Assembly (NCBI GenBank): GCA_002454165.1
Contig: DKIG01000040.1
Location: 24,573-88,572 of the forward strand
Source: Gammaproteobacteria bacterium UBA6724
GTDB taxonomy: Bacteria; Pseudomonadota; Gammaproteobacteria; Pseudomonadales; Azotimanducaceae
Direction of reading: 5' to 3'
Length of the DNA: 64,000 nucleotides
How positions within the stretch are numbered: the first letter of the stretch is position 1; the number at the start of each line of letters is the position of its first letter. Position numbers and translations under genes: made by a program. The notes under the pieces are model-generated. The model did not search any database. It was not told where the DNA came from and saw only the letters and a list, made by a program, of their open reading frames with translations. Of this stretch, positions 36,703-45,757 are shown piece by piece.

Positions 36703-37662
36703 TTATTCAACCGTTTTCACTTTGAGTTTTTCCCGAATATGTTTAGTCGGGTCTTCGATAATTTTGTCATATTCAGATTTATGCACTTGACCAGCATTAA
36801 TATCAGTATTCAGTCGCTTGATAAATGACGCAAAATCTTTATTGGCCCTGCACAGTTTATCCATCGTGTCCCAATCCATTTTTCCGCGGTTTGTGGCATC
36901 AAACATCACGCGAGAAGAATGAATGTCTGCGATATTCAAATGAATGATGCCGATGCCAAATGCGTTGGTCAGTCGCGCCAACTCCCGATGGAGCTCGTCG
37001 TCCTCGGATATTTCCGCCGCAACGAGATAACCCTCGTGCGCCCAGGATGAATTGGACACTGCTTGGAAAAAATACTCCCTGTAGTTTCCCTTGCTTATTG
37101 ATTTTTTCAATTCAAATGAAAATGTTTGGACAGAGTCCGAGTTCAGCGATTTCCCCAACTCTATGACGCTCTTGTCAAAATCCTCAAAAGGAAAATACAC
37201 GCCGACCATATCCGGGTGCAACCATTCCTTGAGAGATTTTCCTCGTGATATATGATGCACTATGGTTTTGGTGTAAATCTCTTTCTCACCGAAAAACTCA
37301 GAGTTGGTGGCAACAAAATAAGCGAGCAATGGATGCAGGTCTTTCTCCAAATAGCTTTTTTCTACGGCAGGCTTGTCATTCAATTCATCTACTTCGCTTA
37401 CTTCTTCAATCTCGTGCTTACGACTTTTCAAGAAGTAGCGATATGGGCGCGTGCCCACTCTAACAAATCTGGGTTTATCGGAATTATGGAGAATTTCTAT
37501 AGAGAGTGATGCACTCAGCGTAGCCCATGGCGTTGCGCCTTCTGAGCCCACTTTCACATCCAATCCGCGCTCTTTTGCTCGCGTCCAGATTTCTTTGTAG
37601 GTGAGCGGGCGAGATGTCTCTTTCAGCACCTCCTCCGCTAAGTCTAAAAATGAATAGGACAT
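36703..37662 (-). CDS. HARE-HTH domain protein, HrgA-like (orphan)
   Basis: 319 residues. Residues 1-80 (SFLDLAEEVLKETSRPLTYK, EIWTRAKERGLDV, PWATLSASLSIEI, RFVRVGTRPYRYFL) form a HARE-type winged helix as found in restriction-linked and chromatin proteins. Residues 110-319 resemble the C-terminal domain of HrgA, a protein that replaces a restriction endonuclease gene in some Helicobacter pylori strains; FFQAVSNSSWAHEGYLVA is a characteristic segment. No methyltransferase is adjacent. The sequence around it (37.2-37.85 kb) is visibly richer in A and T than its neighbours, hinting at transfer. ATG 37662 has GAGGAGA upstream. Confidence 0.7.
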   Translation of the reverse strand: MSYSFLDLAEEVLKETSRPLTYKEIWTRAKERGLDVKVGSEGATPWATLSASLSIEILHNSDKPRFVRVGTRPYRYFLKSRKHEIEEVSEVDELNDKPAVEKSYLEKDLHPLLAYFVATNSEFFGEKEIYTKTIVHHISRGKSLKEWLHPDMVGVYFPFEDFDKSVIELGKSLNSDSVQTFSFELKKSISKGNYREYFFQAVSNSSWAHEGYLVAAEISEDDELHRELARLTNAFGIGIIHLNIADIHSSRVMFDATNRGKMDWDTMDKLCRANKDFASFIKRLNTDINAGQVHKSEYDKIIEDPTKHIREKLKVKTVE

Positions 37663-37859
37663 AATTTTGTCTCCTCGCTTCAATGTTTATACGAACAAAT
37701 AATACTTAACAACCACACGGGAACCGATTTATCCACCAAAGCATTTTACGATGCTTTTTAATAAAATTATCTGCACAATTTTCCATGATATTTTCTTTGT
37801 CAAAATTCAATGCGCAAGTGTAACATTCCAAGTATTAGGAAAACCCAGAGAACAGCGCC

Positions 37860-39029
37860 ATGAATAATGTGGAAGCATTTGACCAGTGGATTCGCAACAA
37901 TTTTGTGCAGATGAACACTGAATTGGAGACATTGTATTTCTCGCAAGCCGATCCTTCTGCGGTGGATGAAGTAGATTCACCAATCAAGTCACAACTGGTA
38001 GCGGATGGGCTCATTCACATCAAGGTGCTGTTAAAGGAGGGCAATACAGACGAGGGTACTGATGCCAATTTTGACCTGCTCGGTAATGTTGGTCTCTATA
38101 TGGCAGCCTGTCGGCGCCACGAAATTACCGAACCTTCCCGGGAAACCACTTCACCACTGGTGGAAGCCTCCACCCTGGCACTGCATCTGGGCTCATGTCT
38201 GGGAGTGACGCCACGTTTTGCCACCAGTCACCTGGCAACCCACAACCGTGCCATCCGTAGTCGTTTTAAAAGTTTCACCTCTCTGGATGCAGAGATCCTG
38301 TTCCTCAACTACAACACCCGTGGTGTCTTCGCCTATAAACGCGCGGCAGACGCTCTGGTTCGTATTCTTCCGTTGGGAATCTCCCATCCGGTAGCCTACG
38401 ATTTATTAAATGATGCAAAAAATGCTCTGCAGGATGTGATCAAGTGGAATGATATTCTGTACGCCCAGCTGGATATAGATCGATTCTTTTACTGCGTGCG
38501 CCCTTATTACAAGCCCTACCGTGTGGGTCAGAACGAATATCGCGGCGCCAATGCCGGTGATTTTTCCGGTATCAATGAAATCGACTTACTGCTGGGTCTG
38601 TGCAATGCCAACAATATTTCCTACGGGCAACTGCTGGTGGATAAATTCCTCTACATGATGCCCGAGGACCAACGCCGACTGCGCGATGTGATGCGTCGCC
38701 GTAGTCTGCTGGATTGTCTGCTTGATGAGATGGCAAGTTGCAAGAATGACACTTGGTTTCAGGAGAATGCCAAAGTCTTCCTTGAGGTATGCGAGGCACA
38801 TGGTCAGACCGCGGCGCAACATCACAACCAGTTGGTCAGCAAATATATCAAGGGTCCGGCTGATAAACTGGGGCAGACGCAGTTGAAGAATATCACTGCC
38901 AGTGGACCTCCGCTGGATGTCTTGTTGCGCTCTCTGGAAAAACTCCGTGACCTGCGCATGGCTACTGTACGGGACGATATTCCCAGCCGCTATCAAGATT
39001 TCCAAATGTTGCGGGATTGCATTCGGTAG
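37860..39029 (+). CDS. PrnB-family (DUF1864) heme protein
   Basis: 389-residue protein with features of the monodechloroaminopyrrolnitrin synthase PrnB family, relatives of indoleamine/tryptophan dioxygenases. Recognisable segments are LALHLGSCLGVTPRFATSHL, RPYYKPYRVGQNEYRGAN, AGDFSGINEIDLLLGL and ANNISYGQLLVDKFLYMMPED. Several histidines near residues 315-325 (HGQTAAQHHNQLV) could supply the heme ligand, but I cannot assign it. No other pyrrolnitrin genes are nearby, so the substrate is unknown. The ATG at 37860 follows GAGAACAG; the promoter would lie in the 197 bp shared with the divergent HrgA-like gene. Confidence 0.68.
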   Translation: MNNVEAFDQWIRNNFVQMNTELETLYFSQADPSAVDEVDSPIKSQLVADGLIHIKVLLKEGNTDEGTDANFDLLGNVGLYMAACRRHEITEPSRETTSPLVEASTLALHLGSCLGVTPRFATSHLATHNRAIRSRFKSFTSLDAEILFLNYNTRGVFAYKRAADALVRILPLGISHPVAYDLLNDAKNALQDVIKWNDILYAQLDIDRFFYCVRPYYKPYRVGQNEYRGANAGDFSGINEIDLLLGLCNANNISYGQLLVDKFLYMMPEDQRRLRDVMRRRSLLDCLLDEMASCKNDTWFQENAKVFLEVCEAHGQTAAQHHNQLVSKYIKGPADKLGQTQLKNITASGPPLDVLLRSLEKLRDLRMATVRDDIPSRYQDFQMLRDCIR

Positions 39030-39050
39030 GTTGCCACCCAAACTCCAAGA

Positions 39051-39983
39051 TCAAAAGTAATACTTCAATCCGATGCTCAGTGCCCGGTAATCTATGTCGT
39101 CAAACTTTTGTTTGGTGGTAAACGGCGTCCCATCTGCTCGGACGGGGGCATGATCTCTGATAAGGTCCCACACATCTTCATCTTCAATATCCGAGAAACT
39201 GACCCAACGCCCCTGAATCCCCACGGAGACCGTTTCCGTAAGAGCGTAATCCATGCCGCCAAGAATCTGGAAGCCGAAAGCCGTATCGGAAATATCGGTG
39301 TCAATACGACTGCTGGTGCCAGCGGCGGCTGGCGGTTTATCGGCGGGGTAGCCCTGGGCGATTGTTTTGCGCAAAAAGAGACTGTTATAACGCAGTTGAG
39401 TACGAGTCCAACCCGCGCCAGCGCCCACATAGGGCGTCCATCTGGAGTCGCTCACAAAATCGTAATAAACATTCACGAAAAACTGATGAGCGCGAAAATC
39501 TGATACCCTCTCCATTGGCGGATCAATCGTGCTCCACTCGGAGTTTTTGCTCTGCAACGCGGTGTTCCCACCCGGGGCGCCAAAGGGATTACCATCACCA
39601 TCATGGGAGCGATGCAGGTACTCAAACTCAAAGCGAAACCTGTTCATTATATACCCTGCGCTGAACCCGCCCGTAAACCCTGTCCCCATATCAAAAGCAT
39701 TTTGAAGCAGGGGACGCACGCCGCCAACCTGGCAGTCGTCGTGAGTTAGCGCCACCACATTTGTCTCATCCGTCTCTCTGAGCAACTGGTCGCATTGCGT
39801 CGGATGATTAATCCCTGAGATCATGGAATCCAATTCTTCGGGAAACGCAAATCCCACCTCAATACCAGCATAGTATCTCCCTCGGCTGGCATAGGCATGG
39901 ACCACACACGTAGTTGCAAGCACACAGAAACCCAAGGTCATAGCGAGCAAGTTGCGAGGCGTTAAAAACATCGCATTTTTCAT
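39051..39983 (-). CDS. Outer-membrane beta-barrel protein, function unknown
   Basis: 310 residues with an N-terminal signal peptide (MTLGFCVLATTCVVHAYA) and alternating hydrophobic strands typical of 8-stranded OmpA/OmpX-like barrels: RYYAGIEVGFAFP, TGFTGGFSAGYIM, RFRFEFEYLHR, FFVNVYYDFV, WTPYVGAGAGWTRTQLRY, FGFQILGGMDYAL, VSVGIQGRWVSFSDI and the C-terminal LSIGLKYYF. Two periplasmic-or-surface cysteines (CDQLL and DDCQVGG) could form a disulfide. ATG 39983 has AAGGGG upstream. Convergent with the PrnB-like gene. Confidence 0.8.
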   Translation of the reverse strand: MKNAMFLTPRNLLAMTLGFCVLATTCVVHAYASRGRYYAGIEVGFAFPEELDSMISGINHPTQCDQLLRETDETNVVALTHDDCQVGGVRPLLQNAFDMGTGFTGGFSAGYIMNRFRFEFEYLHRSHDGDGNPFGAPGGNTALQSKNSEWSTIDPPMERVSDFRAHQFFVNVYYDFVSDSRWTPYVGAGAGWTRTQLRYNSLFLRKTIAQGYPADKPPAAAGTSSRIDTDISDTAFGFQILGGMDYALTETVSVGIQGRWVSFSDIEDEDVWDLIRDHAPVRADGTPFTTKQKFDDIDYRALSIGLKYYF

Positions 39984-40243
39984 CAGTCAGCCCCTTGTAG
40001 GTAGAGTTTAGGTCTTCTATGCCAACAAGCCTGTTAGAAACTATGTAAATGCCTGCGTCCTTGATTTTCTATGTTTGGATTCCTGTTACCCTCGGCATGA
40101 CGGACGGGACAACCGCCTGGCGACACAACACCACCAAACCATCATCATCGTCATCACCAGGGTGGTGCCTGCTAGACTTGGTATGAAGATTTGGTTTAGT
40201 GTATCGGGACTGCCTGTGCATCGGCTGTCATGTGGAGCCAATT

Positions 40244-41905
40244 ATGAGGAATTCCTCCTTGCTCAAAAACATCCTGATCCCTTCTCGTTTTATTGCGCTA
40301 CTTGTCATGTCTGGCGTCATGTTCACCAGTGCCGAGCTTCATGCGCGTGAGCCAAGTCTGGTGGTGCTGGTGGCAGTGGACCAGTTGATTCCCGACAGGC
40401 TGACAGCAAGTCTGCCAGGTGGGCTTGGACGGTTGATGAGAGAAGGCTACATCTACACCAACGCAACGCTTGACCACGGTATTACTAGTACCTGCCCGGG
40501 CCATGTGGCGATGGCGACTGGCGTGAATCCCGGCAAGGCAGGCATACCCGGCAATAGTTACATTGATCCTGCCGAGTGGCGGAAAAGATATTGTGTTGAT
40601 GATGATAAGGATGCTTATGCGGTGCTTGGTGGTAAGGATAACCGCTCCCCGGAGGCTATGTTGGCGACGTCTCTGGGGGACTGGTTGAAGCAATCCGTAC
40701 CCGAATCCAGAGTATTTTCCGTATCAGGTAAGGACAGGGCGGCGATTGCACTCGGCGGTCACCAAGCGGATGGCGTTTTCTGGTTTGACCGGTCTCAAAG
40801 CAGATTTACCAGTTCCAAATACTATGTTGATGCCTTGCCCGCCTACGTCCAGTCATTTAACGGCACGGATTTTTTTGTTGATGGTTTTGGCGGTGACTTC
40901 CCCGCTACCTGGACGCATGGCCCGGGTAGCAAAAGACCTGACGACTTTCCGGGTGAATCGCAAAGCAGAGGTCGCGTTTCCGGGCATATATTGAATGTTG
41001 GCGAAGGTGCTGAGCGGGCGGGAAACGTTTATTTTTCCCCCTGGATTGATCTGGCGACCCTGGCTCTGGCAAAGCGGATCCTGGTGGAGGAACAACTTGG
41101 TAAGGGCGATGCCACAGATATGCTGGCGGTGTCCTTCTCCGCCACCGACACAGTGGGACATCTGTATGGACCCTACAGTGCCGAATCCGAAGACACCCTG
41201 GCAAGACTGGATAAGGAACTGGGTGATTTTCTGGAGTTTCTAGATGCCGAGACAGGGGCAAGAGGATATCTGCTTGCATTGTCATCGGATCATGGGGTGT
41301 TACCCTTGCCAGAATGGTTACAGAAGAATAATCAGCATGCATGCCCGGTTGAACCGGGACGCATGGACATGGAGGCGTTTGGTTTCTGGAACTACTGGCA
41401 TATCTTCTGGAATTTTACCCGACCATTTGAGAAACCTTCCCGTCTGGTGGATTTTTCCCTCGGGCAGGTCACCGTCAACAAACACTATGCGAAGGAACTG
41501 GGCGTTGAAGTGAGTGCAGTGGTTGCCTCCCTGGAGCGTTACCTTGAAGCACAGCCTAGCATTGCCGAGGCATGGACATTATCTGAAATTTTGAATAGCA
41601 ACAGTGACCTGGCACGGCTGTATCGCAACTCTCTGGTGCCCGGCAAGTCTGGCGACCTTTTTATCCAGATAGAGGAATCCTGCCTTCTGTGGTTTGAGGA
41701 GGGTACGACCCACGGTTCTCCCTATTTGTATGATCGCCAGGTGCCCCTGATATTTTTTGGCAAGGGCATTAGGCCAGGGCAAAGCGATGCTCCTGTCCAT
41801 ACCATTGATCTTGCACCAACCCTGGCGCAGCTTTTGAAGCTTAGAGTACCAGAAGACCTGGAAGGGCAAGCACTGGTGTTACCCACTGGTGATGAAGCAT
41901 TGTGA
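40244..41905 (+). CDS. Secreted alkaline-phosphatase-family phosphohydrolase (PafA/NPP superfamily)
   Basis: 553 residues with a signal peptide ending around Ala34. Two-metal phosphohydrolase motifs are present: VAVDQLIPDRL (metal Asp), ITSTCPGHVAMATG with the likely Thr83 nucleophile, SATDTVGHLYGP, LSSDHGVLPLPEW and EGTTHGSPYLYDRQVPLIFFG. These fit the alkaline phosphatase/phosphodiesterase superfamily, probably releasing phosphate from organic esters in the periplasm; monoesterase against diesterase cannot be told by eye. ATG 40244 has GGAG seven bases upstream; the frame extends 45 bases further without a ribosome-binding site. Confidence 0.82.
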   Translation: MRNSSLLKNILIPSRFIALLVMSGVMFTSAELHAREPSLVVLVAVDQLIPDRLTASLPGGLGRLMREGYIYTNATLDHGITSTCPGHVAMATGVNPGKAGIPGNSYIDPAEWRKRYCVDDDKDAYAVLGGKDNRSPEAMLATSLGDWLKQSVPESRVFSVSGKDRAAIALGGHQADGVFWFDRSQSRFTSSKYYVDALPAYVQSFNGTDFFVDGFGGDFPATWTHGPGSKRPDDFPGESQSRGRVSGHILNVGEGAERAGNVYFSPWIDLATLALAKRILVEEQLGKGDATDMLAVSFSATDTVGHLYGPYSAESEDTLARLDKELGDFLEFLDAETGARGYLLALSSDHGVLPLPEWLQKNNQHACPVEPGRMDMEAFGFWNYWHIFWNFTRPFEKPSRLVDFSLGQVTVNKHYAKELGVEVSAVVASLERYLEAQPSIAEAWTLSEILNSNSDLARLYRNSLVPGKSGDLFIQIEESCLLWFEEGTTHGSPYLYDRQVPLIFFGKGIRPGQSDAPVHTIDLAPTLAQLLKLRVPEDLEGQALVLPTGDEAL

Positions 41906-41942
41906 GATACATTGTGAATAGCGCCTGCCGCCCCGATTCTTC

Positions 41943-41993
41943 GAGTAACAAATGGCTTTGAGTAACAAACGGCTTTGAGTGATGAACGGCTTT
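41943..41993 (+). repeat. Three tandem 17-bp repeats spanning the cysZ-like start codon
   Basis: GAGTAACAAATGGCTTT, GAGTAACAAACGGCTTT and GAGTGATGAACGGCTTT follow each other without gaps (41943-41959, 41960-41976, 41977-41993). The start ATG (41982) exists only in the third, diverged copy. Confidence 0.85.
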
Positions 41994-42677
41994 GACTGTT
42001 TCCTTAACGGCTTTGCACTGATTATCAAGCCGGGGCTACGGCGGTTTTTCATCATGCCGATAATCATCAATTCGCTGGTGCTAATCGCGCTGGTTGCTAC
42101 TTCCTATGTCTATTTTGATGATTGGATTGAAGCGATCATGGCGGTGTTTCCAGACTGGGCGACTTGGCTCCACTGGCTGATCCGGGCCATGGCCTTCATC
42201 ATCCTGCTGGTGCTGCTCTATTACGGCTTCACCTTCCTGGCAAATCTCATTGCCGCCCCTTTTAATGCCATGCTATCTGTTAAGGTAGAGGAAACCCTGA
42301 CGGAGAGAGTGCCGAGCTCTGCCCTACCGGTCTGGCGGGCGGTGGCGAGGGAATTTAGCAAACTGTTTTATGTGCTACCGAGGTTGTTGTTGCTTCTTAT
42401 TCTTACATTCATCCCTGTGATCAATCTCGTTTCACCCTTGCTGTGGATCCTGTTCAGCATTTGGATGGCGGCTATTCAATATACCGACTACGGCGCAGAC
42501 AATAACGGCTTGTCATTCAAGGAATTGCGCAACCGGGTCGGGAAGAAACGTTTACACGCCCTGGCATTCGGTGCGCCCATCTGGCTCTTACTGGCTGTGC
42601 CGGTAGTAAACCTGATACTCATGCCCGCAGGTGTCGCTGGGGGGACGCGATTTTGGGTGGAGCATCTGCGCTCATAA
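41982..42677 (+). CDS. CysZ-like sulfate permease/EI24 domain protein
   Basis: 231-residue inner-membrane protein with about four long hydrophobic segments. CysZ-family features are the N-terminal FDCFLNGFALIIKPGLRRFFIMP, FTFLANLIAAPFNAMLSVKVEE, ISLV-type helix region VINLVSPLLWILFSIWMAAIQY, YTDYGADNNGLSF and the C-terminal PVVNLILMPAGVAGGT. Likely sulfate uptake for cysteine synthesis. The ATG is embedded in a 17-bp tandem repeat, with only GAG as ribosome-binding site. Confidence 0.85.
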   Translation: MNGFDCFLNGFALIIKPGLRRFFIMPIIINSLVLIALVATSYVYFDDWIEAIMAVFPDWATWLHWLIRAMAFIILLVLLYYGFTFLANLIAAPFNAMLSVKVEETLTERVPSSALPVWRAVAREFSKLFYVLPRLLLLLILTFIPVINLVSPLLWILFSIWMAAIQYTDYGADNNGLSFKELRNRVGKKRLHALAFGAPIWLLLAVPVVNLILMPAGVAGGTRFWVEHLRS

Positions 42678-42800
42678 CATAGCTACTCAGCCCATCGTGC
42701 CAGGAGAAGTGTCCAGCACCAGACTTCACGAGCACCCTCTTAGCAGGAGAGGAGTGGCATAATGGAAGACACCTCCTAGGACCTATAACCAGACACGGCA

Positions 42801-44990
42801 ATGCCCAACTATCTCTCCGTTGCTATTCCGACACCCCTGCGCAAAACCTTCCAGTATCGGCACCTGGATAACACCAGCGTCAGCATAGGTAGCCGAGTAC
42901 GAGTGTCCTTTGCCAACCGTGTGGTAACAGGAATAGTGGTGGGATTTGATGAGTCACCAGCAATTGATCCCGGTCGGATTAAGCCAGTCACCAAAGTCCT
43001 TGATGAATCGCCGCTCCTTCCCCCTGCCATATTTGAACTCTGCATCAAAACTGCGCGCTATTATAAACACCCGATAGGAGAAGTATTTTCGACTGCCCTG
43101 CCCAAATTGATCCGGCAAGGCAAGGACCCGGCAGAATCCGAGACAAGGCTCTTCCTCACCAGCCCCGGGACAAGACTAGACCTGGAATCTCTGCACCGGG
43201 CACCAGCCAGGAAGGCACTACTGAGACTCCTCCGCGCCGAAGCCTCCTGTTCAAAACAACAACTCAAAGAGACGGAAATTACACCCCACACCATCAAAGC
43301 GATTATTGATCTAGGCTGGGCAGAATGGCGCGAGTCTGACCCGGTTGAAGGTTACGAATTCTCATCCGTCAATTATGAAGGCATCATCCCGTCAACCGGA
43401 CAGCAAGCAGTGGTTGATCAAATCAGCGGCAACACCGGTACCTGTTTGCTTCACGGTATTACCGGTAGCGGCAAGACGGAAGTTTATCTGCGTGTGATTG
43501 AACAACATCTGCGCCAGGGTCGTCAGGCGCTTGTCCTGGTACCGGAAATTGGCCTCACGCCGCAAACTGTGCAGCGCTTCTCAACCCGATTTGATGCACC
43601 CATTGCGGTCATGCATTCTGGCCTGACCGATCGGGAACGGGCGCTTGCCTGGCTTGATGCCCGCGGGGGGCGCGCCGCCATTGTGCTGGGCACCAGGTCA
43701 GCCATCTTCACGCCCCTTAAAAAGCCAGGCATCATCGTCGTTGACGAAGAACATGATGTGTCCTTCAAGCAATGGGAAGGTCTCCGCTATTCAGCAAGGG
43801 ATCTGGCTGTACTGCGGGGTAAGATAGAAGGCATCCCCGTGATTCTCGGTTCCGCCACGCCGGCCTTTGAAAGTCTGCATAACGCAAACAAAAACAGATA
43901 CACCTTGGCACGCCTGTCGGAACGGACCCCCGGCGCAGAGATGGAAACCTATCGCCTTATTGATACCAACCAAACTAAATTGCAGGAAGGTTTCAGCAAG
44001 CCATTACTCAAAACGATGCGCGACCGGCTATCCGCGGGGGAGCAGGTGCTGGTGTTCATCAATCGTCGCGGCTTTGCGCCTGTGATTTTCTGTAATCAAT
44101 GCCAGTGGATTGCCCAATGCCGCCACTGTGACTCACGGCTAACCTACCATCTCAGCCAGCATATCCTGGTCTGCCATCACTGCGGACACCAAGAGCGGAA
44201 GGTCACAAACTGCCAAGCATGTAAAGCCACCGACTTAGCGCCTCTGGGACTTGGCACACAACGCATAGAGCAGACCCTGGGGCAACTCTTCCCGGACATC
44301 CCCGTCATCCGAGTTGACCGGGATACCACGAGACGCAAGGGTGCCATGGCAGGTTTTATCGACAGAGTCAGTAGCGGCAAGGCTGCCATTCTTGTCGGCA
44401 CACAACTGCTTGCGAAGGGGCACCATTTCCCGGGCATCACTCTGGTGGCTATCCTTGATATTGATGCCGCATTTTTCAGTTCTGATTTCAAGTCGCTGGA
44501 AAAAATGGGACAACTCATTCTGCAGGTGGGTGGTAGGGCGGGGCGCGCAAAAAAAGCCGGCAAGGTAATCATACAAACTCAATTCGCCGGGCATCCGCTG
44601 TTACAAACGTTGATCAATAAAGGCTACACGGAATTTGCCAATGACATATTGGCGGAAAGGAAAAAGATGGGGCTACCGCCCTATTATTACCACACACTTA
44701 TCCGGGCGGAAAGTCGGGACCCCCTGCTTGCCAAAACATTTCTGGAACAGGTCGCTGACACTTCCACAGCGTCATCTGCGGCGCCCATTCCCGATATAAA
44801 TGTGCTAGGACCTGTGCCAGCACTGATGGAAAAGAAAGCAAACAGATTTCGCCAACTCTTACTGCTTGCTTCCCAGAGCCGAGGGAGGCTTCATAAAGAA
44901 CTAGCACGGAAAATTGAACGAGCGGAATCCTTGCCGCTCGCAAAAAAAGTAAACTGGGCTGTGGATGTTGACCCGATTGATCTGTTTTGA
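42801..44990 (+). CDS. priA: Primosomal protein N' (replication restart helicase)
   Basis: 729-residue DEXH helicase restarting collapsed forks. N-terminal 3'-DNA-binding domain (VAIPTPLRKTFQYRH, RVRVSFANRVVTGIVVGF), Walker A GITGSGKTEVYLR, Walker B VVDEEHDVSFKQ, and a zinc-binding region with paired cysteines (CNQCQWIAQCRHCD, CHHCGHQERKVTNCQACK), then helicase motifs QLLAKGHHFPGITL and LQVGGRAGRA. ATG 42801 has a weak ribosome-binding site. argS, which often lies between priA and the SPOR gene, is missing. Confidence 0.96.
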   Translation: MPNYLSVAIPTPLRKTFQYRHLDNTSVSIGSRVRVSFANRVVTGIVVGFDESPAIDPGRIKPVTKVLDESPLLPPAIFELCIKTARYYKHPIGEVFSTALPKLIRQGKDPAESETRLFLTSPGTRLDLESLHRAPARKALLRLLRAEASCSKQQLKETEITPHTIKAIIDLGWAEWRESDPVEGYEFSSVNYEGIIPSTGQQAVVDQISGNTGTCLLHGITGSGKTEVYLRVIEQHLRQGRQALVLVPEIGLTPQTVQRFSTRFDAPIAVMHSGLTDRERALAWLDARGGRAAIVLGTRSAIFTPLKKPGIIVVDEEHDVSFKQWEGLRYSARDLAVLRGKIEGIPVILGSATPAFESLHNANKNRYTLARLSERTPGAEMETYRLIDTNQTKLQEGFSKPLLKTMRDRLSAGEQVLVFINRRGFAPVIFCNQCQWIAQCRHCDSRLTYHLSQHILVCHHCGHQERKVTNCQACKATDLAPLGLGTQRIEQTLGQLFPDIPVIRVDRDTTRRKGAMAGFIDRVSSGKAAILVGTQLLAKGHHFPGITLVAILDIDAAFFSSDFKSLEKMGQLILQVGGRAGRAKKAGKVIIQTQFAGHPLLQTLINKGYTEFANDILAERKKMGLPPYYYHTLIRAESRDPLLAKTFLEQVADTSTASSAAPIPDINVLGPVPALMEKKANRFRQLLLLASQSRGRLHKELARKIERAESLPLAKKVNWAVDVDPIDLF

Positions 44991-45091
44991 CCAATGACGG
45001 CTCAGGGGGAGGAGTGAAGGTCGTGGGAGACCCCTAAAGATTTCATCCCGGCTTTGGTACAATTCCGAGACCTAACCCACTACAGGATTCT

Positions 45092-45646
45092 ATGGCACAC
45101 GATTTTGCCAAGCACAAAAAGACCCCACCACCATCATCATTGGATAGTAGGAGATGGTTAGGGTTTTGGACCGGAACAGCGACCGGTGCTTTCGTCATGT
45201 TCCTTGCTATGCTTTGGTACTTTGCCCCGTCGCCAACCCAGGTGCCCGATGTTACTGAGGCACCCGCCGCCCTGCCTGAGGAGAATCAAGACAAGGACAC
45301 AACACAGTGGGACTTTTATGACCTGTTCCTCGGCGCAGTTGTCCCGATTGTTGAAGGATACAAGAAGGCAGGTGACGCGGACGCCAATTCAAAAACTATT
45401 GACGCAGACCATCCCTGGGTGCTCCAGGTTGGTTCCTTCAAAGACCCAAAAGACGCCGACACCTTGAGAGCGGAGTTGATACTGCTCGGCATGGACGCTA
45501 CAACAGAACGCATAAAAGTGAACGACGAGAAATGGAACCGGGTGGTAGTGGGTCCTTTTGATTCAACACAGACCATCAATCTGGCAAGACGCAAACTCGC
45601 TGATGCTCACATCAAGTCCATCTTGAAGCCAGAAAACAGTGAATAA
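45092..45646 (+). CDS. SPOR-domain cell-division protein (FtsN-like)
   Basis: 184 residues: cytoplasmic basic start, one membrane helix (about 23-44), a Pro/Glu/Asp-rich linker and a C-terminal SPOR domain (about 107-180; WVLQVGSFKDPKDADTLRAE, RVVVGPFDSTQTINLARRKL) that binds denuded septal peptidoglycan. Position just before hslV matches the FtsN-like gene of pseudomonads. AGGA precedes the ATG. Confidence 0.85.
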   Translation: MAHDFAKHKKTPPPSSLDSRRWLGFWTGTATGAFVMFLAMLWYFAPSPTQVPDVTEAPAALPEENQDKDTTQWDFYDLFLGAVVPIVEGYKKAGDADANSKTIDADHPWVLQVGSFKDPKDADTLRAELILLGMDATTERIKVNDEKWNRVVVGPFDSTQTINLARRKLADAHIKSILKPENSE

Positions 45647-45672
45647 ATCGGCAATTAGGAGCCGATAAACAC

Positions 45673-45699
45673 CTTGAAAAGCAACCCCCTAGCCCCCAT
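45673..45699 (+). promoter_or_regulatory. Sigma-32 heat-shock promoter of hslVU
   Basis: CTTGAAA (45673-45679), a 14-bp spacer, then CCCCAT (45694-45699) reproduce the RpoH consensus exactly in both boxes. It lies about 58 bp before the hslV start and between the SPOR gene and hslV. Confidence 0.85.
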
Positions 45700-45757
45700 T
45701 ACCGACTAAGCAATTTTTGCAAATACGCTCACCGCACCGCCTGACCAGGACAATCTA

